Source: Terriglobia bacterium (GTDB lineage: Bacteria > Acidobacteriota > Terriglobia > UBA7540). Taken from it: 11,183 nt of DNA. Position 1 is the stretch's first letter. The number at the start of each line of letters is the position of its first letter. Made by a program: the position numbers and the translations under genes. Shown in pieces: positions 6,478 through 11,183 of this stretch. The notes beneath the pieces were generated by a model. That model saw nothing but the letters and a program-made list of their open reading frames with translations. It did no database searches and had not been told where the DNA came from. The stretch covers positions 1 through 11,183 of the forward strand of contig JASIKV010000030.1 of the NCBI GenBank assembly GCA_030049455.1. Direction: 5' to 3'.

Positions 6478-7350
6478 GTGCGCACGCAGTGGACCGTAGT
6501 TGGGCTCGCCGCCCTCAGCATGACCCTAGCCCTCGCGGCGTGCCGGGCGGAAAGGTCTTTGCCCGAGCAGCGATATGACCTGCGCGGCAAAGTGGTCTCG
6601 GCCGACCGCGACGCCGGCACCGTGACGGTGGCGCACGATGCAATTCCAGGCTTTATGCCGGCCATGACCATGCCTTATCCGCTCAAGGATCAGTGGGCCT
6701 TCAATGTTCTCAAGCCCGGCCAAAACATCAGCGCAACTTTGGTGGTTACAAGCGAGCGGTCGTGGCTCGAGGGAATCGTCATCGCCGGTGCCGCCACTCA
6801 GGAGGCAAGCTCCCTCGCGCCTGCGGACTCCATCCGCCCGATTGTGGGGTTGGAGGTGCCGGATTTTACCCTGGTCAATCAGGACGGAAGGCGGATCCAT
6901 CTCGGTCAATTTCGCGGCCGGGCGCTGCTTCTGACCTTTATATACACGCGCTGCCCGCTCCCCGATTATTGCCCGCTGATGAGCCGTAATTTCGCGAAGA
7001 TTCTTGCCCAGGCTCAGAGCGACCCCGCGATCCTGCCCTTCACCCACCTGCTGAGCATCAGCATCGACCCGCAATACGACAAGCCCCAGGTTCTGCGCGC
7101 CTACGCGCTGGATTGCTCGGGCACCGGCCAGCCGTTTGGTCATTGGGATTTCGCCTCCGGCACGCCTGAGCAGGTGCGCAAGGTCGCCGAGTTTTTTGGT
7201 CTGAAATACTGGACGGAGGGCGGCCAGATCGTCCACTCGCTGGTGACCGCGCTGGTGGGGCCGGATGGAAAAGTCGTTAAGGTCTATCGCGGAAACGACT
7301 GGCAACCCGCCCAGGTGCTCGGCGACATTCGCAGCCTCCCTCGCGGCTAA
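6478..7350 (+). CDS. CusF-like/SCO1-SenC fusion lipoprotein, putative copper chaperone
   Basis: This 290-aa protein starts at GTG with a strong ribosome-binding site. A lipoprotein signal ends in the lipobox LAAC (Cys22), so it is probably membrane-tethered in the periplasm. Residues about 33-104 form a CusF-like copper-binding domain of the small beta-barrel type: RGKVVSADRDAGTVTVAHD, then the Met-rich motif FMPAMTMPY (59-67). Residues about 118-288 form a SCO1/SenC thioredoxin-fold domain. Its usual CxxxC metal/redox motif is replaced by CPLPDYC (C149 and C155, five residues apart), and the conserved His is H233 in VHSL. SCO proteins deliver copper to, or reduce, the CuA site of cytochrome oxidase and related cuproenzymes; CusF-type domains bind Cu(I) through Met/His. 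The fusion suggests copper capture plus hand-over. It lies 112 bp behind the TonB-dependent receptor gene on the same strand with no obvious terminator between, so co-transcription is plausible. No cytochrome oxidase gene is visible in the window. Confidence 0.9.
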   Translation: MRTQWTVVGLAALSMTLALAACRAERSLPEQRYDLRGKVVSADRDAGTVTVAHDAIPGFMPAMTMPYPLKDQWAFNVLKPGQNISATLVVTSERSWLEGIVIAGAATQEASSLAPADSIRPIVGLEVPDFTLVNQDGRRIHLGQFRGRALLLTFIYTRCPLPDYCPLMSRNFAKILAQAQSDPAILPFTHLLSISIDPQYDKPQVLRAYALDCSGTGQPFGHWDFASGTPEQVRKVAEFFGLKYWTEGGQIVHSLVTALVGPDGKVVKVYRGNDWQPAQVLGDIRSLPRG

Positions 7351-7386
7351 GATGGATAGGTTATCTCGCTGACTGCGGACCGGAAT

Positions 7387-8016
7387 TCAGTTTCCCGGCT
7401 TACGAAAGAGCACGCAGTAGTGCTTGTCGGGCCAGTCGTCGATTCGCTTGACCACTTCAAAGCCCGCAGCCGTAAGCTCCTCAACCACAATGTGCTGCGG
7501 GACGCCGTGCCCGATGCGATTTTCAGGCACACCCTCGGGGCGGGTGCTTCCCGGTTGCGGCTCTTCGTCAATGACCGCCAGCAGACCCCCGGGTTTGAGC
7601 GATTTGAAAAGGCTGGCGTCGACCTCAGCGGGTTTTGTCAGGTGATGGTAAACCAGGCGCATGAAGATGGAATCGCAGCAGGCGGGAGGAAGATTCGTAT
7701 CCGTTACTCCGGCTTTAAGGGCAGTGATATTGCTGTTCTTCGCAGCCAAATCCTCGAGCTTCGAGAGCTTTGATTCGTCCAACTCCGTCGAGTAAACCCG
7801 CCCGGTGGGGCCCACAGCCTTGGCGGCGGCAAGAGTCAGCTCACCGCGGCCTGCACCGACGTCGCCTACCACGCTTCCGGATTGCCATTGGAGCAGACTA
7901 ACCAGGCGCTCCGCGTCCTGCTGATAGTCCTGCGCAAGGGCGCTGGGAGTTATGGTTGCCGCCAGGCATAACACGAGGCTGGTCGCGCTGCGTCGGATTA
8001 GGGTCGCTCTTAGCAT
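7387..8016 (-). CDS. Exported class I SAM-dependent methyltransferase-fold protein
   Basis: This 209-aa protein starts at ATG 8016, with GAGGGG 5 nt upstream. The N-terminus is a convincing Sec signal peptide: RR at 8-9, a hydrophobic core, and ALA just before a likely cleavage at 28/29. The rest is a Rossmann methyltransferase fold: motif I VGDVGAGRGELT (50-61), an acidic residue at the end of the next strand (E79 in YSTELD), YHHL (123-126) and the SLKPGGLL hairpin typical of class I enzymes (129-136 region). The C-terminal part includes EELTAAGFEVV, the usual late helix-strand. The nucleotide-binding glycines are intact, so SAM binding looks possible, yet export would place it where SAM is not expected. 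The substrate is unknown. It converges on the SCO gene (36-bp gap) and is divergent from the phosphatase gene. Its own extended -10 lies about 46 bp upstream of the start. Confidence 0.85.
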   Translation of the reverse strand: MLRATLIRRSATSLVLCLAATITPSALAQDYQQDAERLVSLLQWQSGSVVGDVGAGRGELTLAAAKAVGPTGRVYSTELDESKLSKLEDLAAKNSNITALKAGVTDTNLPPACCDSIFMRLVYHHLTKPAEVDASLFKSLKPGGLLAVIDEEPQPGSTRPEGVPENRIGHGVPQHIVVEELTAAGFEVVKRIDDWPDKHYCVLFRKPGN

Positions 8017-8061
8017 AAAAACCCCTCGAAATTGACTTGCTCCTGGTTGCCGTGCGGCTCG

Positions 8062-8070
8062 ATTATACCA
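8062..8070 (-). promoter_or_regulatory. Extended -10 promoter for the methyltransferase gene
   Basis: Read on the minus strand this is TGGTATAAT, a perfect TGnTATAAT extended -10. No good -35 hexamer sits 17 bp upstream, as expected for extended -10 promoters. Transcription would begin near 8055, giving a leader of roughly 40 nt that contains the GAGGGG ribosome-binding site. Confidence 0.6.
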
Positions 8071-8123
8071 AGGAGTCTATTCTTCGGGCATGGCCACGAT
8101 TTATATTCCCCCAGCGCGGCCTT

Positions 8124-8132
8124 TGCTATAAT
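8124..8132 (+). promoter_or_regulatory. Extended -10 promoter for the FHA-GAF-phosphatase gene
   Basis: TGCTATAAT is a perfect extended -10. No convincing -35 is seen at 17-bp spacing. Transcription would begin about 8138-8141, some 25 nt before ATG 8166. This rules out the farther upstream in-frame ATG at 8037 for transcripts made from this promoter. Confidence 0.6.
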
Positions 8133-8165
8133 GGCCAGCCCGACGTTCGACATTTAGTCGTTTCC

Positions 8166-9821
8166 ATGCCTAGCACACTTCCTCACATCACGGTTCGCGA
8201 CGCTTTTGGCAACCAGCGTGAAATTGAGATATCCCGCACCCCGTTCACCCTGGGACGTCAAGGTGACAACGACCTGGTCTTGCTCGACACGCGCATTTCC
8301 CGCCGCCACGCTCGCATTATGAGGGATGACGCTGGTTACACTTTGGAGGATGTGGGCAGCCGTCACGGAACCTTCGTTAATGGCGAGAAGCTGGCCGCGC
8401 CGTGGCGCTTGAAATCCGGCGACCAGATCAGCCTGGGAGTTTCCGATTCCTATGCACTGGCTTTTTCCGTGGAGGAGGCGGTGCTCCCGGGCCTGTTGCA
8501 AAAGCTGGAGAAAGCTGCGGAGCAGAGCGCCGCACCGCAGTTGCACCATCTTGGCCTGCTGCTTCAGATGGCGCAGATGATGTTGCGGGCTCCGGCACTG
8601 GAGGAAGTCCTGACGGCGCTCCTGGACTCCGCCATCCAGCTTACCAACTCTGAGCGCGGGCTGCTTTTCATGAAGGAGGATCAGGGGGGATTGGACCTTC
8701 GCCTCGTGCGCGGAAAAGGGGGAATCTATTTGAGCCCCGATGTGGCGGATTACTCGCGCAAGGTGGTGACGCGCGTCGCCGCCTCCGGCCAGGAAGAAGT
8801 GGTTTTGGAAGAGGAATCCTCCGGCCGCACGGCGATGGATACCGGCATCATCAAAACCGGCACGCGCGGCATTGTGGCCGTGCCCCTGCAAAAATTTCAG
8901 ATGGCGGAGGCTTCGGGCGAGACCTTCGTAGGCAAAGCCCCGGACCTGCTCGGCTTGCTTTACCTCGACACCAAGTCCCAACCCACGGCGGTCACCGGGC
9001 TTGACCGGCAGGTACTCCAGACGCTGGCCGTGGAAGGCTCCACGGTAATCGAAAACGCCCGGCTGTTCGGACTGGCGCGCAGCCAGGAGCGCATCCAGCA
9101 TGAAATGTTTCTGGCGCGGAACATCCAGCAGGGACTGATGCCGCGCGAACTGCCGCAAAGCGATTACTTCCAGCTTTTCAGCTTTACCACACCCACTGAG
9201 GCCGTGGGAGGCGACTACTACGACGTCATCCAACTTCCGGACAGTTGCTTCGGATTCGCGCTGGCCGACGTTTCCGGCAAAGGCCTGCCTGCGGCTCTCA
9301 TGGCGGCGAGCCTGCAAGGCGCGTTCGGCGCGGTAGCCGCCGGCGGACCCAACCTGGGCGAACTCTTTCACCGCGTCAACGACTATCTGGTCGCCCACAC
9401 GCCTCCGGAGATGTACGCCACTGTGCTTTACGGCGTCCTGAACAAGGAGGGAGAATATGAGTTTGTCAATGGAGGACATATTCCGCCCCTGGTCGTTCGC
9501 GCCAAGGGAGGAGTGGACCACCTGGAGTCCTCAAATTTTCCTGTGGGGCTTTTCCCGCACGTGCAGTTTGCCCCCAATCGCACGCGGCTGAATCCTGGAG
9601 ACTTGATCGTAACCACCACCGACGGCGTGACGGAAGCTCGCGACGCCCTGGGCGGGCTCTACGGCGATCCCCGCCTGCTCTCCCTTCTGGAAACCTGCGC
9701 GGGCAAAACGGCCGAAGAAGTTGGGCGAATCATCCTTGCCAGTGTCCGCGAATTCGTCGGCACGGCTCCCCAATCCGATGACATCACCGTAAGCATCATC
9801 CGCTACGGTCCCGCCGCCTAA
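8166..9821 (+). CDS. FHA-GAF-PP2C (SpoIIE/RsbU-type) serine/threonine phosphatase
   Basis: This protein is 551 aa from ATG 8166. An FHA domain (about 8-100) carries the phosphopeptide-binding signature: G30-R31, S45-R46-R47-H48 and GSRHGTFVNG (64-73). A GAF domain (about 125-300) follows, ending in VIENARLFG. A coiled linker with ERIQHEMFLARNIQQGLMP leads to a SpoIIE-type PP2C domain (about 325-548). Metal-binding acidic residues are all present: D350 and D353 in GGDYYD, D368 in ADVSGKG, D486 in TTDG, and D538/D539 in DDIT. Enzymes of this type dephosphorylate anti-sigma-factor antagonists in partner-switching pathways. The FHA domain implies recruitment or control by a Ser/Thr kinase through a phosphothreonine. 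No kinase, STAS or anti-sigma gene is visible nearby. The frame is open upstream to 8037, but the promoter at 8124-8132 and the position of the FHA fold favour 8166, although no Shine-Dalgarno is seen there. The protein is predicted to be cytosolic, with no membrane segment. Confidence 0.92.
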   Translation: MPSTLPHITVRDAFGNQREIEISRTPFTLGRQGDNDLVLLDTRISRRHARIMRDDAGYTLEDVGSRHGTFVNGEKLAAPWRLKSGDQISLGVSDSYALAFSVEEAVLPGLLQKLEKAAEQSAAPQLHHLGLLLQMAQMMLRAPALEEVLTALLDSAIQLTNSERGLLFMKEDQGGLDLRLVRGKGGIYLSPDVADYSRKVVTRVAASGQEEVVLEEESSGRTAMDTGIIKTGTRGIVAVPLQKFQMAEASGETFVGKAPDLLGLLYLDTKSQPTAVTGLDRQVLQTLAVEGSTVIENARLFGLARSQERIQHEMFLARNIQQGLMPRELPQSDYFQLFSFTTPTEAVGGDYYDVIQLPDSCFGFALADVSGKGLPAALMAASLQGAFGAVAAGGPNLGELFHRVNDYLVAHTPPEMYATVLYGVLNKEGEYEFVNGGHIPPLVVRAKGGVDHLESSNFPVGLFPHVQFAPNRTRLNPGDLIVTTTDGVTEARDALGGLYGDPRLLSLLETCAGKTAEEVGRIILASVREFVGTAPQSDDITVSIIRYGPAA

Positions 9822-9845
9822 GCCGAGCCCGCAAGCCATAAAATC

Positions 9846-9918
9846 GGCCTGTACTCTATGAAAGGCTGCTTTCACAGAGTGTCACTTCATGAAAACAGGC
9901 TTTCATAGAGTACAGGCC
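9846..9918. repeat. 73-bp near-perfect hairpin between convergent genes (bidirectional terminator or palindromic repeat)
   Basis: The arms begin with a perfect 19-bp inverted repeat (GGCCTGTACTCTATGAAAG at 9846-9864, complement at 9900-9918). Pairing then continues inward with interruptions: CTG/CAG, TTTCA/TGAAA and a last 4-bp stretch, down to a 3-nt loop at 9881-9883. A 12-nt motif CTTTCAyAGAGT occurs twice in direct orientation (9869-9880 and 9900-9911) and once inverted (9853-9864). It fills the gap between the phosphatase stop and the glycosidase stop, so it could end both transcripts. It lacks a T-tract and is unusually long for an intrinsic terminator, so a REP/MITE-like repeat is equally possible. 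Confidence 0.75.
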
Positions 9919-9929
9919 CCCAAACCCCT

Positions 9930-11183
9930 CTATTGAAGTGCGGGCGGAGCAGCTCCCGCCTTCTTGTAAGTAATAATCACTGCCCCAGGCTCATCGTGAA
10001 TCGCGACGGGCAGGCCTTGTTCTTCCAACTCCCGCCCGCTCATTCGCGTCTCTGCGGTTGTGTCGAGACTGGTCACGACATACTCGGCGGCCGGGTCGAG
10101 CCCACGCAGCTTGAATCGCGCCTGCTCCATGGGGCTCTGGGACCGTCGGAAGGCCTGGACGATGCCGTCGGACTTGTCAGGACGGTTGAATTGCCAGGCT
10201 GCCCATGCCGTGTCGTCAGTGGTGTAGGAAGTCAGCGGGTAGAAATCGCCGTAATAATAAGGAGCGACTTCACGCCATTGCGCGGCCAGCCGCTCAAGGG
10301 CGGGGAAGTCCACATTCTTGCTGCGCGGATCGGCGCCCATTCCCACCGCCATCGCCAGCGTGCTGCGAAACGAATACAGGCTTGAGGTGCGGATTCCGGT
10401 TCCGAAGAACGGCACCCACAAGGCCAGCCCGTAGGTCAGGTCCTGCATGGCGGGCGGATCGTCGTAGCCATAATCGCTTCGCCACAGGGGCACGGCGCGG
10501 CGCAGGGTTTCCAGATCGTCACGCCGCCCGCCGCTGGCGCAGGTGTCAATCAACATGTCGGGATGCCGCCTGCGCAATTCGTCCCAATATTCCAGGTACC
10601 CCGTGACGTGGCGGATTTCCGTAATCCCCTGGCGGTCGGGAGCATCGTTGGCGCGCCAGATGTCGAGTGGATCAAAGTTGAAGTCCTGACGATAGAGGTC
10701 GATTCCCTGCTCGGTCAGCAAGTGGTCGATGTGGTCGGTTAGCCACTGGCGGGCGGCCGGGTTGCCGAGGTCGAGCAGCCGGTTGCCATCACCCTTGCCC
10801 AGCAACCACTCGGGATGGTTTTCCCAAAGCCACGAGCCTTTGGTCACGCGCTCGGGCTCAAACCACACGATGGTCTTCGCTCCGTGTTCATGGGCAAGGT
10901 CGGAGATGGGCCGGAAGCCGTGCGGAAAGCGCGCGGGGTCAGGGTCCCACGTTCCGGTATTCGACCAGCCATTCTTGAAGAGGTACCAGCCGGCGTCCAT
11001 CCACCAGTAGTCGAACTTCCAGCCGCGCTGGAAATACTGCCGCATGAAATCGAGCTCGTTCTGCTCATTCGCGCCCTGCATTTCGATGGTGTAGCCATTG
11101 GTCCCCGAAGACAGCAGCGGAGCGGGCAACTGGCCGCCGGGCCGCGGCAGATTGTGCGCGATCATCCAGCGCCGCCAGACGTT
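9930..11183 (-). CDS. GH36-type (clan GH-D) alpha-galactosidase, C-terminal part only
   Basis: The visible part is 417 codons plus a TAG stop; the frame is still open at the right edge (NVWRRW precedes Met at 11165), so the N-terminal domain lies outside the window. The catalytic (beta/alpha)8 barrel is recognisable: YWWMDAGWY, the TIVWFEPERV strand, DLYRQDFN with the presumed nucleophile Asp (codon 10683-10685), CASGGRRDDLE, and LWRSDY with the presumed acid/base Asp (codon 10473-10475). A short beta-rich C-terminal domain follows (EYVVTSLDTTAETRMSGREL onward). GH36 enzymes are retaining glycosidases acting mostly on alpha-1,6-galactosides such as raffinose-type sugars and galactomannan side chains. 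YRQDFN in place of the classical KWDxN suggests a subgroup that may act on other substrates. Whether a signal peptide exists cannot be seen. The gene converges on the phosphatase gene across the long hairpin. Confidence 0.88.
   Translation of the reverse strand, partial: NVWRRWMIAHNLPRPGGQLPAPLLSSGTNGYTIEMQGANEQNELDFMRQYFQRGWKFDYWWMDAGWYLFKNGWSNTGTWDPDPARFPHGFRPISDLAHEHGAKTIVWFEPERVTKGSWLWENHPEWLLGKGDGNRLLDLGNPAARQWLTDHIDHLLTEQGIDLYRQDFNFDPLDIWRANDAPDRQGITEIRHVTGYLEYWDELRRRHPDMLIDTCASGGRRDDLETLRRAVPLWRSDYGYDDPPAMQDLTYGLALWVPFFGTGIRTSSLYSFRSTLAMAVGMGADPRSKNVDFPALERLAAQWREVAPYYYGDFYPLTSYTTDDTAWAAWQFNRPDKSDGIVQAFRRSQSPMEQARFKLRGLDPAAEYVVTSLDTTAETRMSGRELEEQGLPVAIHDEPGAVIITYKKAGAAPPALQ

Noticed and set aside
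6526..7305. 259-codon minus-strand ORF opposite the SCO gene
   Set aside because: It has no domain or ribosome-binding site; the plus strand encodes a complete lipoprotein with copper motifs.
8037..8165. Phosphatase start at ATG 8037 (43 extra residues)
   Set aside because: The added residues match no domain, the FHA fold begins right after ATG 8166, and a perfect extended -10 promoter (8124-8132) lies inside the extension.
8154..9521. 455-codon minus-strand ORF opposite the phosphatase gene
   Set aside because: It shows no recognisable motif, and the plus strand has a continuous FHA-GAF-PP2C protein with all catalytic residues. This is a GC-rich antisense artefact.

Overview
The window looks like a piece of an Acidobacteriota chromosome (Terriglobia/Koribacter-like). 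This is inferred from gene content: a TonB-dependent receptor with an N-terminal carboxypeptidase-regulatory-like domain and an RGGH-type plug, an FHA-GAF-SpoIIE phosphatase, a multi-GAF GGDEF/HD-GYP protein, a GH36-type alpha-galactosidase, and a moderately GC-rich composition. I see no phage genes, transposase, CRISPR array, tRNA or rRNA.

Layout, left to right. (1) Minus strand, positions 1-2855: the first ~951 codons of a membrane-anchored TM-GAF-GAF-GAF-GGDEF-HD-GYP cyclic-di-GMP protein that runs off the left edge. (2) A ~710-bp stretch (2856-3565) without a convincing gene. It holds an AT-rich patch, a small perfect hairpin (3121-3144) and an ~85-bp compound palindromic element (3409-3493) that looks like a MITE or REP-type repeat. 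(3) Plus strand, 3566-7350: a small exported Cys/His-rich protein, a 766-aa TonB-dependent receptor and a CusF-like/SCO1 fusion lipoprotein. (4) Minus strand, 7387-8016: a small SAM-methyltransferase-fold protein that carries a signal peptide. It converges on the SCO gene. (5) A divergent promoter region with a TGnTATAAT extended -10 on each strand. (6) Plus strand, 8166-9821: the FHA-GAF-PP2C/SpoIIE phosphatase. (7) A 73-bp near-perfect hairpin (9846-9918) between convergent genes. (8) Minus strand, 9930-11183: the C-terminal part of a GH36-type glycosidase, cut by the right edge.

The most coherent functional unit is region 3. An exported thiol/imidazole-rich peptide, an outer-membrane receptor, and an envelope lipoprotein joining a Met-rich CusF-like copper-binding domain to a SCO-type thioredoxin-fold domain suggest a copper (or other thiophilic metal) capture and delivery route: outer membrane to periplasm to cuproenzyme assembly. 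The substrate and the link between the three genes are inferred from order and motifs, not shown.

Two multidomain signalling proteins and a glycosidase flank this unit with no visible link to it. Several apparent starts given by longest-ORF logic are probably wrong. The Cys-rich protein's longest ORF begins inside the palindromic element, and the phosphatase's longest ORF begins upstream of its own probable promoter. Both were moved to internal ATGs.
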